Positions 17,090-26,568 of a stretch of 64,000 nt of DNA are shown in pieces. This DNA is from Pelomonas sp963422775 (GTDB lineage: Bacteria > Pseudomonadota > Gammaproteobacteria > Burkholderiales > Burkholderiaceae_C), in NCBI GenBank assembly GCA_963422775.4, contig CAUJSJ030000157.1, positions 1-64,000 on the forward strand, read 5' to 3'. The translations under genes were made by a program, and so were the position numbers. The notes beneath the pieces are model-generated. The model had not been told where the DNA came from, did no database searches, and saw nothing but the letters and a program-made list of their open reading frames with translations. The number at the start of each line of letters is the position of its first letter. Position 1 is the first letter of the stretch.

Positions 17090-17860
17090 ATGGATGCTGT
17101 CTCAACGACAGGCAGAGCCGCCGCATGGCCAGCTCACGCCACACCCTCGCCCGCGGAGTCTGACGATGCGACTCACTTCGCCAACAACGCCTGGGAAATC
17201 GACCGGGCTGAGATGCTCGAGCGCTCGGAACGCCGCGCCTGGCGAGTCGCCATCGGCGGCATGACGCTCGCAGCACTGGGCGTCGGCGCCGTGTTCGTCC
17301 AAGGCCCGCTGCGCAGCACCGTCGAGATCCCCATCGTCGTCGACAAGGCGACGGGCGAGACGACCGTGCAACAGCGGCTCAGCGTGGACACCATCCCCAC
17401 GAGCGAGGCGCTGGACAAGCACTACGTCGCCGTCTTCCTCCGGGCTCGCGAGGGCTACAACTGGTCCTTCCTGCAGCGGGACTTCGACCAGGTTTCGCGC
17501 ATGTCGGTGCCCGCCGTGTTCGACGCCTACAACCGCCAGTTCGAAGGCCAGGACGCGCTGCACAAGAAGCTGGCCGATTCCACGGACTGGCACATCAACG
17601 TCGGCACCGTCCGACTCGATGTCGCCGGGCGCACCGGCAACCACGGCCAGGCAACAGTCACCTACGAGAAGGTGGTGCACCAGGCCGAACGCAACGTACC
17701 GGACGTCAAGACACGCCACGTCGCGAGCATCGTCTACGAGTACCAACCCAAGGTGCTCGCCAAGGAGCGGGACCGACTGGAGAACCCGCTCGGATTCGTC
17801 GTCACCGCCTACCGCTCCGACCCCGAGATCAACACAACACCCGCGGAGGCCAAGCCATGA
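17090..17860 (+). CDS. virB8: VirB8-like assembly factor
   Basis: 256 residues. A single membrane segment at about 49-67 (VAIGGMTLAALGVGAVFVQG) is followed by the periplasmic NTF2-like VirB8 domain, with EGYNWSFLQRDFDQVSRMS, FDAYNRQFEG and LGFVVTAYRSDPEI. VirB8 is an inner-membrane dimer that nucleates the channel. The stop overlaps the virB9 start (ATGA). Confidence 0.93.
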   Translation: MDAVSTTGRAAAWPAHATPSPAESDDATHFANNAWEIDRAEMLERSERRAWRVAIGGMTLAALGVGAVFVQGPLRSTVEIPIVVDKATGETTVQQRLSVDTIPTSEALDKHYVAVFLRAREGYNWSFLQRDFDQVSRMSVPAVFDAYNRQFEGQDALHKKLADSTDWHINVGTVRLDVAGRTGNHGQATVTYEKVVHQAERNVPDVKTRHVASIVYEYQPKVLAKERDRLENPLGFVVTAYRSDPEINTTPAEAKP

Positions 17861-18759
17861 CCCGCCGCCTTCCCGCGATGGCCGCCCATCTGCTCTTGCT
17901 GGCAGCGACAACGGCAAGCACCACCGCCACCGCCGACGCGCGCCTGCGTGAGGTCGCCTACGACGCACACCGCGTCGTGACGGTCCCAGTGAAGCGTGGC
18001 GTGGTGACCTTGCTCGTGCTCGGCGCCGACGAATCCATCTCCGAAGTCGGCACAGGACTCAGCTCGGACTGCACGAAGCCCGAGGCGGCCTGGTGCGTGG
18101 CCGCCCAGCCCGGCGGCAGGACTCTTTTCGTCAAGCCCAAGAGCTCTGCCAGCGCCGCCAACAACCTGGCGGTGGTGACCGATCGGCGCGTGCACAACCT
18201 GCGGTTCGTGGTCCTTGCCGACGGAGACGCGACGCAGCCTGTCTACCGGCTGGTCATCACCCCACCGCCGCCGGTCGCACGCGTCGTTCGCCAACCTGCG
18301 GCGACGCTTCCCTTGCTGCCGCTGGCACCACTGCCGCCGTCAACAGAGCAGGTGGTCGCCGAACGGCTGCAGGCCAAGCCGGCGGTCATGAACGCGCAGT
18401 ACTCGATGGCGGAGGGGCGTGGGTCAGACGACATCGCGCCGGATCTCGTGTTCGACGACGGCCGCTTCACATACCTTCGCTTCCCGGGCAACCGGGAGGT
18501 GCCCGCAGTGTTCCATGTGCTGGGCGACGGCACCGAAGCGCTGGCCAATACCCGCATGGAGGACGACCTCCTGGTCGTCGACCGCGTCAGCCGTCGCCTC
18601 ATGCTGCGCGCCGGCAGCGCCGTGATCGGGCTGTGGAACGACGCGTTCGACATCGACGGGGTTCCTCCTGCCATGGGGACGACGGTGCCCGGCGTGCAGC
18701 GCGTCCTCAAGGCGGACCGAGCCGCAACTTACTCCGGTACGAAGGGAGCAACGCCATGA
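17857..18759 (+). CDS. virB9: VirB9-like outer-membrane core subunit
   Basis: 300 residues with a signal peptide (AHLLLLAATTASTTATADA). The N-terminal domain has RLREVAYDAHRVVTVPVKRG. The C-terminal VirB9 domain has APDLVFDDGRFTYLRFPGN and a conserved RRLMLRAGSAVIGLWNDAFD ending. It binds VirB7 and VirB10 in the outer-membrane ring. The stop overlaps the virB10 start. Confidence 0.94.
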   Translation: MTRRLPAMAAHLLLLAATTASTTATADARLREVAYDAHRVVTVPVKRGVVTLLVLGADESISEVGTGLSSDCTKPEAAWCVAAQPGGRTLFVKPKSSASAANNLAVVTDRRVHNLRFVVLADGDATQPVYRLVITPPPPVARVVRQPAATLPLLPLAPLPPSTEQVVAERLQAKPAVMNAQYSMAEGRGSDDIAPDLVFDDGRFTYLRFPGNREVPAVFHVLGDGTEALANTRMEDDLLVVDRVSRRLMLRAGSAVIGLWNDAFDIDGVPPAMGTTVPGVQRVLKADRAATYSGTKGATP

Positions 18760-20159
18760 ACGCCGATCGTCGCCCGAGCGCCGAACCCGAAGACTCGCCC
18801 CAGCCTGGCGACGGCATCGCCCCGTTGCCGGGAGAGCTGGGGCTTCCCGACGTCGCTACGCCGCGTAGTACCGCATTCTCGAAGAAGGGCCTGCTGGCCG
18901 TTGTGTTGCTGATCGGCAGCCTCGTCGCCGTGTCGGCCGTTGGCATCCAACGGTTCGCGGCCGGCGCCCGACACGGCAAGGCAGAGGACAGCAAGAAAGT
19001 CAGCGATAGGCCGGCTGCAGCGACGGCGGAGCCACGCAAGCTGGAACTGCCATCGCTCGCTGCCTCTGGAGCACCGCTAGCGACCGCGATCAAGGTTCCG
19101 GCGATTGCGACCGCGGACGAAGAAGTCGCCGAGCCCATCGGCGTCCGGCGGACTGGAAACAACACGCAGGCGAGTGCCGGTACCAAAGTGCCCTTGCCCG
19201 AGGACGCGCCGGTGCTACTCGTGAGCTCGCGACCTGTATCCGCGACGATCAGCGCCCAGGCAAGCCGAAATGCATCCGCCAGCGGCGTGGAATCGCCTGA
19301 AGCTGAAGGCGATGCACACGATCCGCTGGCGGCGACATCGAAGAACCTGCAGGGCTATCAGCGCCAGCTGCAAGGGCTGCTGGAAAACCTGACCAAGACG
19401 GCCGAAGCGGCGACGGGCGGCGTCGCAGCGACCACGCCACCTGCTCTGCTGTCGAGCGTGTCGACTTCCCCTACTCCGGCCACCGCAACCACCAGTCTCC
19501 TGGGAGGCGCACTGCCGATGTCGTCGACGCCAAAGGTGGCCGCACGAATGCTCGGCAACCGCAGCCTCACGCTTCCCAAGGGCACCGCGTTCACCTGCGC
19601 ACTGAAAACACGCGTGATCTCCGCAGCTTCAGGCCTGGTGTCATGCCAGGTCCTGCGCAACGTGTACGGGGACGATGGCCGCGTGCTGCTGATCGAGCGC
19701 GGCTCCCACTTCGACGGTGAATACCGAATCACGTCGGTACGGCCCGGCGCTGTACGCATCCCGGTGCTCTGGACCCGCATCCGCACACCGCTGGGTGTGG
19801 TGGTGGACATCGACTCGCCAGCGACCGGCCAGCTCGGTGAGTCGGGCATCGACGGCTACGTCGACAACCGCTGGGGCGAACGCATCGGAGCTGCCATGCT
19901 GCTGTCGCTGATCGACGACTCGGTGAAGCTCGTCATCCAGAGCCAGTCGAACGACCGCCGGGCCGACACCATCGTGTTGCCGTCCACGACCTCCAACACC
20001 AGCAAGCTGGCCGAGAAGGTGCTGGACAGCACGATCAACATACCGCCGCTGGTCTACCAGAACCAGGGCGGTGTCGTGGGCATCTACGTCGCCCGCGACG
20101 TCGACTTCTCGTCCGCCTACGAGCTCGTGCCGACGGCCGTGCCGCTCAGCGCCAGGTGA
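18756..20159 (+). CDS. virB10: VirB10-like channel protein
   Basis: 467 residues. A short cytoplasmic tail, one membrane helix at about 45-63 (GLLAVVLLIGSLVAVSAVGI) and a long Ala/Thr/Pro-rich periplasmic linker precede the TrbI domain from about 265, with LPKGTAFTCALKTRVISAASG and TRIRTPLGVVVDIDSPATG. The antenna region WGERIGAAMLLSLIDDSV forms the outer-membrane pore. It spans both membranes and senses ATP use by the motors. Confidence 0.95.
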   Translation: MNADRRPSAEPEDSPQPGDGIAPLPGELGLPDVATPRSTAFSKKGLLAVVLLIGSLVAVSAVGIQRFAAGARHGKAEDSKKVSDRPAAATAEPRKLELPSLAASGAPLATAIKVPAIATADEEVAEPIGVRRTGNNTQASAGTKVPLPEDAPVLLVSSRPVSATISAQASRNASASGVESPEAEGDAHDPLAATSKNLQGYQRQLQGLLENLTKTAEAATGGVAATTPPALLSSVSTSPTPATATTSLLGGALPMSSTPKVAARMLGNRSLTLPKGTAFTCALKTRVISAASGLVSCQVLRNVYGDDGRVLLIERGSHFDGEYRITSVRPGAVRIPVLWTRIRTPLGVVVDIDSPATGQLGESGIDGYVDNRWGERIGAAMLLSLIDDSVKLVIQSQSNDRRADTIVLPSTTSNTSKLAEKVLDSTINIPPLVYQNQGGVVGIYVARDVDFSSAYELVPTAVPLSAR

Positions 20160-20163
20160 TGCG

Positions 20164-21249
20164 ATGGACACCGACAGGCCCGAACCATCCGGCGACGACC
20201 AAGGTTGGCGCGGCGATGCCACGTCCGTCGTGGAGTTCCTCAGGCCGCTCCGGGAACTGCTGGACGCGCCCGGTGTCATGGAGGTCTGCGTCAACAGTCC
20301 CGGCCAACTCTTCATCGAAGCCAGCGACGGGTGGCACATCGTCCCTGCACCGGCCCTCACCCTAGAGCGCTGCCTGGCGCTGGCCAATGCCGTGGGCACC
20401 TACTGCGACCAGCAGATCAGCCAGGAACGGCCGCTGCTGTCGGCGACGCTGCCGACTGGCGAGCGCATCCAGTTCGCCATCCCGCCGGCCGTGTCGCGCG
20501 ACACGGTCTCGATCACCATCCGCAAGCCCACCCAGGTGGTCAAGCGGCTGGAAGAATTCGAGCGCGAGCGGCTCTTTGAACACCTCACCGACAGGGTGGG
20601 CGCAGACCGCCACAGCCTGCTGCTTGAACTCGAACTGCTGCAGCTCAAGACCGCGCGGCAGTATGCAGACTTCCTCCGGCTGGCCGTGCGCCTGCACCAG
20701 ACCATCGTCGTCAGCGGACGGACCGGGTCCGGCAAGACCACGTTCATGAAAGGCCTCATCGAAGAGGTGCCGAAGGACGAGCGCCTGATCACCATCGAGG
20801 ACACGGCCGAGCTGACGCTGCCCAGCCACCCCAACGTCGTCCATCTGTTCTACAGCAAGGACGGCCAGGGCACCGCGCACGTGACGGCGAAGTCGCTGCT
20901 GGAGGCGTGCCTACGCATGAAGCCGGACCGGATCTTCCTGGCCGAAGTCCGCGGCGACGAGTGCTTCCACTTCGTGCGCTTGGCCGCCTCCGGTCACCCC
21001 GGCAGCATCACGAGCGTCCACGCCGGCAGTTGCGCGCTGGCCTTCGAGCAAATGGCGCTGATGATCCGGGAGACCGGCGCCGGCGGCGGCCTGACGATGG
21101 ACGAGATCAAGCGCCTGCTGCACCTGGTGGTGGACGTTGTCGTCCAGTTCGACCGGGATGACACCGGACGTTTCATCTCCGAGATCAACTACGAGCCGCG
21201 CACCCAACGCATGGGTCGCATGGACGACCGCCAGGGGTCGCTGCTATGA
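20164..21249 (+). CDS. virB11: VirB11-like traffic ATPase
   Basis: 361 residues. Walker A GRTGSGKTT lies at about 184-192; the Asp box ERLITIEDTAEL and Walker B region (RIFLAEVRGDECFHFV) follow, then the His box SGHPGSITSVHAG. This is the full set for the hexameric VirB11/PulE family. It switches the apparatus between pilus building and DNA export. ATG 20164 follows the virB10 stop by 4 bp; the stop overlaps the virD4 start. Confidence 0.95.
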   Translation: MDTDRPEPSGDDQGWRGDATSVVEFLRPLRELLDAPGVMEVCVNSPGQLFIEASDGWHIVPAPALTLERCLALANAVGTYCDQQISQERPLLSATLPTGERIQFAIPPAVSRDTVSITIRKPTQVVKRLEEFERERLFEHLTDRVGADRHSLLLELELLQLKTARQYADFLRLAVRLHQTIVVSGRTGSGKTTFMKGLIEEVPKDERLITIEDTAELTLPSHPNVVHLFYSKDGQGTAHVTAKSLLEACLRMKPDRIFLAEVRGDECFHFVRLAASGHPGSITSVHAGSCALAFEQMALMIRETGAGGGLTMDEIKRLLHLVVDVVVQFDRDDTGRFISEINYEPRTQRMGRMDDRQGSLL

Positions 21250-23261
21250 GCGGCGCACACGCCCTGCCCTCGGCGCCCTGGTCGACAGGTCGCAAGACCA
21301 TCGCCATCCTGTTGGGAGTGGCCAGCTACGCAGCGCTCGCCTGCGCAGCCCTCTACCTGTCCGGCGTCCTGTTTCTGCTGCTGAACAAGGCCAACCCCGC
21401 CCATGCCGGCTTCTACAGCATCACCGGCTACTGGCGGCTCTACGCCAGCGACGTCAAGCAGCGGAAGAAGCTGCAACTGTCGATTGCGGTCTCAGCGGGT
21501 GGGCTGCTGGTCGTTCTCCCGTTGGCGCTGGTGGCAGCCGCCCAGCAGCGGCGTCCCCTGCACGGCGCTGCGCGGTTCGCGACACCTGCGGAGGTCGCGC
21601 GTGCTGGCCTGACCAATGGCGCGGGGCCGGGCATCCTGGTCGGCAAGCACCAAGGGCGGTTCCTCTCGCTTCGAGGCCAACTGTCGGTCCTGCTGGCAGC
21701 CCCCACGCGCGGCGGCAAGGGCGTAGGCGCCGTGGTCCCCAACCTGCTGAATTGGCCGGACTCGGCCGTCGCGCTGGACGTCAAGGGAGAGAACTACGAC
21801 ATCACCGCCGGCTACCGCGCTGCTCGTGGCCAGGCGGTCTATGCGTTTTCGCCCTTCAACGACGAGGGGCGCAGCCACCGCTGGAACCCCCTCAGCGCCG
21901 TTCGGACCAGCGAGCTGCACCGCGTCGGCGACCTGCTGACGATCGGCCAGGTCTTCTTCCCCAACGATGGCAGTGGTACGTCGTCCGAGGCGTTCTTCAA
22001 CGACCAGGCCCGCAACCTCTTCCTCGGCCTGGGGCTGCTACTGCTGGAGTCACCCAGCCTGCCACGCACCGTCGGCGAGATGCTGCGTCAGTCCTCGGGC
22101 AAGGGCCGACCGCTGAGCGCCCACCTGGCAGGCCTCATCGCCGCCCGCAAGGAAGCGGCACGCCCCTTCTCCCAGGAGTGCACGGACGCGCTGCAGCGCT
22201 TGCTGTCGAACTCGGACAACACGCTGTCCAGCATCGTCGCCACCTTCAACGCCCCGCTGACTGTCTTCGCCGATGCCATCGTCGATGCGGCGACCAGCGC
22301 GGACGATTTTTGCCTGGCCGATGTCCGGTGCCGGCGGATGACCATCTACGTGCGAATCCCTCCAAACCGCCTCGCCACGGCCAAGCCACTGCTGAACCTG
22401 TTCTTCTCCCAGCTGGTCAGCCTCAATACTCGGCACCTGCCGGAGCAAGACCCGACGCTGCGCTATCAATGCCTGCTCGTCAACGACGAGTTCGCGGCCA
22501 TGGGCCGGGTCAGCGTCATGACGAACGCGGCCGCCTTCATGGCCGGCTACAACCTGCGCCTGCTGACCGTAGTGCAGGCCATGTCCCAGCTCGACGCGGT
22601 CTACGGCGAGAAAGAAGCCCGGACCTTCGCGACGAACCATGGCCTGCAGATCCTGTTCGCGCCGCGCGAGCAGCGGGACGCCGACGAGTACAGCGCCATG
22701 CTGGGCACGTTCACGGAGCAAGCCACCTCCCGCGGGCGCAGCCGCTCCTTCAGCAACCACAGCCACACGACGGTCAGCAGGAACGACAGCGACCAGCGCC
22801 GCGCGCTCCTGATGCCGCAGGAGTTCAAGGAAATCGGCAGCGAACGCGAGGTCATCATCGTCGAGAACTGCAAGCCCATCCTGGCGGACAAGATCCGGTA
22901 CTACCAGGACGATGCGTTCAAGGAACGGTTGCTTCCAGCACCGGCCGTGCCGGCGATGAACCTGGATCTCCACCTGGCGCGCTTGCAGCAACGCTGGCGT
23001 CTGGCCGCCGACGAGCTGGCGGACGGCGAAGGCTTGGACATCGAGCAGTTGGCCCACGACTTCTCGCTGCTCCCAGACAACTTCGACGACCCGGCCGACA
23101 AGCTCGCCGAGACCCTACTGAATTTCTTCACCGCGGAGCCGCCCTCAGGCCCAGGCGACGGCGGCGCGATGGAGGCCCTTGCCGACGAAGACGGCGTGCT
23201 GCTCACCGAGCGCCAGGTTGGAGACCAGGGCCGCCCCGAGTTTGAGCTCACCTGTTCCTGA
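21246..23261 (+). CDS. virD4: VirD4-like coupling protein
   Basis: 671 residues. Two N-terminal membrane segments lie at about 17-45 and 75-98. Walker A is APTRGGKGVGAVVPNLL at about 155-171; Walker B is LLVNDEFAAMG at about 410-420, with LLTVVQAMSQLD after it. It brings the relaxosome to the channel and is an ATPase of the TraG/VirD4 class. It closes the core T4SS set; the next gene starts 12 bp later. Confidence 0.95.
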   Translation: MSGAHALPSAPWSTGRKTIAILLGVASYAALACAALYLSGVLFLLLNKANPAHAGFYSITGYWRLYASDVKQRKKLQLSIAVSAGGLLVVLPLALVAAAQQRRPLHGAARFATPAEVARAGLTNGAGPGILVGKHQGRFLSLRGQLSVLLAAPTRGGKGVGAVVPNLLNWPDSAVALDVKGENYDITAGYRAARGQAVYAFSPFNDEGRSHRWNPLSAVRTSELHRVGDLLTIGQVFFPNDGSGTSSEAFFNDQARNLFLGLGLLLLESPSLPRTVGEMLRQSSGKGRPLSAHLAGLIAARKEAARPFSQECTDALQRLLSNSDNTLSSIVATFNAPLTVFADAIVDAATSADDFCLADVRCRRMTIYVRIPPNRLATAKPLLNLFFSQLVSLNTRHLPEQDPTLRYQCLLVNDEFAAMGRVSVMTNAAAFMAGYNLRLLTVVQAMSQLDAVYGEKEARTFATNHGLQILFAPREQRDADEYSAMLGTFTEQATSRGRSRSFSNHSHTTVSRNDSDQRRALLMPQEFKEIGSEREVIIVENCKPILADKIRYYQDDAFKERLLPAPAVPAMNLDLHLARLQQRWRLAADELADGEGLDIEQLAHDFSLLPDNFDDPADKLAETLLNFFTAEPPSGPGDGGAMEALADEDGVLLTERQVGDQGRPEFELTCS

Positions 23262-23273
23262 AGGAGACCCGTC

Positions 23274-23951
23274 ATGCACGCGACCATCCTGCTCACGCCC
23301 TTCATGCTGACCCTGGCGCTGCTTGCGTCTTGCAGCTCGCCGCCTAAGCCGCCGGCGGTGGACGAGGCGCGCAAGCGGCCCGCGAACACAGCCATGGCGG
23401 TGGATCTGCAGGTCTGCAAGAACGAGCTGCAGAACACCCGGCTGCTTGCCACCGAAAGCAGCCGGCTTGCGCAGGCTTCGGCCGCGACGCTCGCCAGCGT
23501 CGCGGCCCATCAGCAGGCCCTCGTGAGTCTGCAGCGACGTGACCAGCTGCCACCCCAGGCCAACAGCGTCTACACCGTCCTGTTCGAGTACGGGAGCTCT
23601 CACGTCGACCTGGCTCTCGACAGTGCGGCCGTCTTGATCGACGAAGCCAAGGCCGCGCCACTGGTCCTTCTGCGCGGCCGGACCGATGGAGATGCCGACA
23701 CGACTGCGGAAGCCCGCATCGCGCGTCAGCGGGCCGAGGCTGTCAAGGCGTATCTGGTTGCTGCGGGCGTCGATCCTTCGCGGATCCGTTCCACCTACCA
23801 GCCCGTCGGAGATCACGTCGCCGCCAACGACAGCGCTGCAGGTCGCACCCTCAACCGCCGCGTGGAGATCGAGGTCTACCGCGCCCTTCCCGCTGCGAAG
23901 GAGCTGGCGCGTCGAGACCGCACCTCGGTAGACGGAGAACATCATGGCTAA
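23274..23951 (+). CDS. OmpA-domain lipoprotein linked to the T4SS
   Basis: 225 residues. A signal peptide with a lipobox (LALLASC, Cys at about 22) marks it as a lipoprotein. A short helical region (ATESSRLAQASAATLASV) precedes an OmpA/MotB-type peptidoglycan-binding domain: VYTVLFEYGSSHVDL, LVLLRGRTDGDADTTAEARIA, and GRTLNRRVEIEVY. It probably tethers the channel to the cell wall and may stand in for VirB7, which is otherwise missing. It overlaps the next gene by 8 bp. Confidence 0.8.
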   Translation: MHATILLTPFMLTLALLASCSSPPKPPAVDEARKRPANTAMAVDLQVCKNELQNTRLLATESSRLAQASAATLASVAAHQQALVSLQRRDQLPPQANSVYTVLFEYGSSHVDLALDSAAVLIDEAKAAPLVLLRGRTDGDADTTAEARIARQRAEAVKAYLVAAGVDPSRIRSTYQPVGDHVAANDSAAGRTLNRRVEIEVYRALPAAKELARRDRTSVDGEHHG

Positions 23952-25083
23952 GAGCAGTACTCCCAGCCCTACGGGCGGCTCAACGCCGGGGGGCGCCGTC
24001 GAACCGACCAATCGCGCGACGGTGGCGATCCAGAAGTTCCAGGCGCCACCCGAAGTCGCTGCGGATCGCTACGAACTGCGAGACCCGTCCGCAGATGTCA
24101 CCTACCGGCCCCGGACGCTGGAGGCGACTATCGCGAAGGCAGATCAGCTCGGCAGTAGTCGGTTCACGATCATTGCGGCCGACGGCAGCCGGACACCCGT
24201 CAAGAAGGTCGGCGACGAGTGGCGACGCGGCACCACACTCGCACCGCGGCCCGAGCGGCCGCTGGATCCGGGGCCGGTCCGAGACGAGGTGCCCGAAGCG
24301 CCAGGGAGTTCGAAGACGCAGGCTAAAAAGAGCGCAGTACGGCAGGGACAGGCCGACGCAAAAGCGCTAGCCAAGATCGACCTGCAGGCCGAACGCGTTG
24401 CGCTCGTTGCCAGGCTTGAGCAATCGCTGCAGGAGCGCTACATCATCAAGCGAGCGCCAATCTCAGCAGGCCCGGTGACGATCGGCCACACCGAGTACAG
24501 ATTTCGAGGCGACACATCCCGGATCGCGTTCACGGAATCCACGTTCAAGCTCGCAACCGACACCAACAGCCCGTCGGTGGCTCGATCAATGGTCGACGTC
24601 GCTCAGGCGCGCAACTGGAGCGGACTCCGGGTTTCCGGCAGCGAGGATTTCCGACGACTGGTCTGGCTCGAGGCCTCGGTCCGGGGTGTCAAGGCCGTTG
24701 GCTACGAGCCGAATCCAGCCGACCTGGACGTTCTGCGGCGGGAGCAACAGGCGCGGCTCACCAATCGTATCGAGCCGGCACGCAGCGATGCCGAAAGCGG
24801 CGGATCCCAGCCTACAGGAAAGAGGTCGGCACGTGGCAGCGGCGGCCGAAAGGCGGTGATGGCAGCAATGGAAGCCGTCTTGGTCGACAAGGGCGTACCA
24901 GCAGCCAAGCGGGAAGCGGTTCTGGCCTTGGCTGAACAGAAACTGGCGGAGCGCGTCCGTCGCGGTCAGACGACCGCGGTGAAGGTCTACGACAAAACGG
25001 CTCAACCTCAGCGTCCGATGCTGCCTCAGACACCAGAGCCCAGTCGGACGCGAGACCGCCAAGTCCCGGCGCTCTTGAGGTGA
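23944..25083 (+). CDS. LPD7-domain protein of the conjugation operon
   Basis: 379 residues. The central part (about 190-265) has the features of the large polyvalent-protein LPD7 domain: YRFRGDTSRIAFTESTFKLA, then SMVDVAQARNWSGLRVSG and a WLEASVRGVKAVGYEPN ending. LPD7 is found in relaxases and in proteins encoded by mobile elements. Both flanks are charged and low-complexity, probably disordered. There is no nuclease motif. Position after virD4 suggests a soluble accessory protein of transfer, possibly injected with DNA; this is inference. Confidence 0.75.
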   Translation: MAKSSTPSPTGGSTPGGAVEPTNRATVAIQKFQAPPEVAADRYELRDPSADVTYRPRTLEATIAKADQLGSSRFTIIAADGSRTPVKKVGDEWRRGTTLAPRPERPLDPGPVRDEVPEAPGSSKTQAKKSAVRQGQADAKALAKIDLQAERVALVARLEQSLQERYIIKRAPISAGPVTIGHTEYRFRGDTSRIAFTESTFKLATDTNSPSVARSMVDVAQARNWSGLRVSGSEDFRRLVWLEASVRGVKAVGYEPNPADLDVLRREQQARLTNRIEPARSDAESGGSQPTGKRSARGSGGRKAVMAAMEAVLVDKGVPAAKREAVLALAEQKLAERVRRGQTTAVKVYDKTAQPQRPMLPQTPEPSRTRDRQVPALLR

Positions 25084-25087
25084 AATC

Positions 25088-26197
25088 GTGTCCGATCCCG
25101 AGCCCGATGAGCGTCAAGCGACTGTCTACGAAATCGCAGGGCGGCAGTATGTCCGAGGATCGCCTGGATTCACCGAGGCCATCACCCGCGCGCATGCAGC
25201 CCAGCAGCGCCCCAGATGCATTTGCGTGCCCGGCGGCCTCGAGACCTACGTCGCCAAGCTGGCCGACGACTACGTCATCAAGCGCATGCCGGGAACTGGG
25301 CACCTGCACGCGGCAAGCTGTCCGCACTTTGAGCCGACAGCGGACGAGACCCGCCTGTGGCCGCTTCTCGGCACCGCGATCCGTGAAGATCCGTCCACGG
25401 GGTTGATCGCGCTGAGGCTGGATTTCCCGCTGTCCAAGAGCGCCGTCCGGGAGCCCCGGCGCCACCCAAACGTGACCGAAGCCGGAGCTGCGAGATCCCG
25501 TCTGCCACGTCTATCGCTCCGCGGACTGCTACATCACCTCTGGGACCGGGCCGATCTGACCCGATGGCACCCCGGCTTCGAGGAGAAACGGAGCTGGGCG
25601 ACTGTCCGGCGCCATCTCCAGCAAGCCGCGCAGCAGAACATCGTGGGTGGAGTCTCGCTGTCGAGCAGGCTCTATGTGCCTGAACCCTTCACACCGGGAG
25701 ATCAGGATGCGATCCGCCTGCGCAGGTCCGCGTGCTGGGCGCGAACCGCCATGGTCTTGATTGGTCACCAGGCGCTGAAGCTGGTCATCGCAGAAGTGAA
25801 GGCCATCGAACCGGCACGGTACGCCTTCCATGCATTGGTCAAGCAAGTACCTGACATTGGCTTCGTGCTTGATGGGAATCTCTACAAGAGCTTGCCGCGG
25901 CACTTCTCGGAAGAACTTGGCATCTGGGGTGCATCGGAAAGTGTTCGCATGATCATGATCGCCAGCTTCGGCATCAGCAGTGCAGGCGTGCCCACCATCT
26001 CAAGACTCTCCCTGATGCCTGTGACGCAGCAATGGCTACCCGTTGTGACCCTAGATGAGAAACAGTTGGTGGAGAGGCTGGTCCACGAGGGGCGCGCGTT
26101 CAAGAAGGTTCTGCGTTATGACCTGCGCGACAGTAAAGGCGTCCCGAGTCTGGTGTTGATCGATCAAGGCATAACAGCCGAGCCTATTTATCCTTGA
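25088..26197 (+). CDS. DUF1173-family protein
   Basis: 369 residues from a GTG at 25088, 5 bp after the LPD7 gene. The sequence matches DUF1173 in layout: CICVPGGLETYVAKLADDYVIKRMPGTGHLHAASCPHFEP near the N-terminus (with paired Cys/His that may bind metal), then LRGLLHHLWDRADLTRW and TMVLIGHQALKLVIAEVK-like segments. DUF1173 genes are common in conjugative elements; no function is known. It is the last gene of the rightward operon. Confidence 0.8.
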   Translation: MSDPEPDERQATVYEIAGRQYVRGSPGFTEAITRAHAAQQRPRCICVPGGLETYVAKLADDYVIKRMPGTGHLHAASCPHFEPTADETRLWPLLGTAIREDPSTGLIALRLDFPLSKSAVREPRRHPNVTEAGAARSRLPRLSLRGLLHHLWDRADLTRWHPGFEEKRSWATVRRHLQQAAQQNIVGGVSLSSRLYVPEPFTPGDQDAIRLRRSACWARTAMVLIGHQALKLVIAEVKAIEPARYAFHALVKQVPDIGFVLDGNLYKSLPRHFSEELGIWGASESVRMIMIASFGISSAGVPTISRLSLMPVTQQWLPVVTLDEKQLVERLVHEGRAFKKVLRYDLRDSKGVPSLVLIDQGITAEPIYP

Positions 26198-26568
26198 CCT
26201 CGGCCCTGACGTTAGCTGGGGCCGGAAGCGCGCGTTTTGCGCTTCGTGAGATGCATCCGTTCGGGCGTTCAGTCGGATTGGAGAGGTGACGCGGGTCCTT
26301 CGCCAAACGCCCACTGCAACGGGTCCGAGCAGCCGACAGCGAAAGCACTTTGCGAACCATGCAGCCATTCGGAGGTCGTGTCTGAGGCGGTGCTGTTGGT
26401 GACAATCAAACCCCGAAATCCCGCTGTCATGTCCAGTTATCTTATCGGATCGACAGTCAGCAAGGGGCATGCCTCTGCGTGCGTACCTCCCGTAGACTCG
26501 TGCGCAGGAATATCCATCTTCTGCGTAGTGCGAGTTGCAAGCAGCAGCCGCCGTGCAAGCGAGGAAAC
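26198..26568. other. Intergenic region between the conjugation operon and the defence island
   Basis: No gene was recognised in 371 bp. A 7-bp stem GAAGCGC/GCGCTTC with a GCGTTTT loop lies at 26225-26245, 28 bp after the DUF1173 stop, and may end or process that transcript although it has no U run. The promoter for the DGQHR gene must lie in the remainder. Confidence 0.5.

Noticed and set aside
18093..18755. Alternative long start for virB10
   Set aside because: This frame is antisense-like shadow of virB9; the proper start is ATG 18756 in an ATGA overlap.
26479..26568. ATG 26479 as start for the first DGQHR protein
   Set aside because: Adds 30 Arg-rich residues without a ribosome site; TTG 26569 has GAGG at correct spacing.
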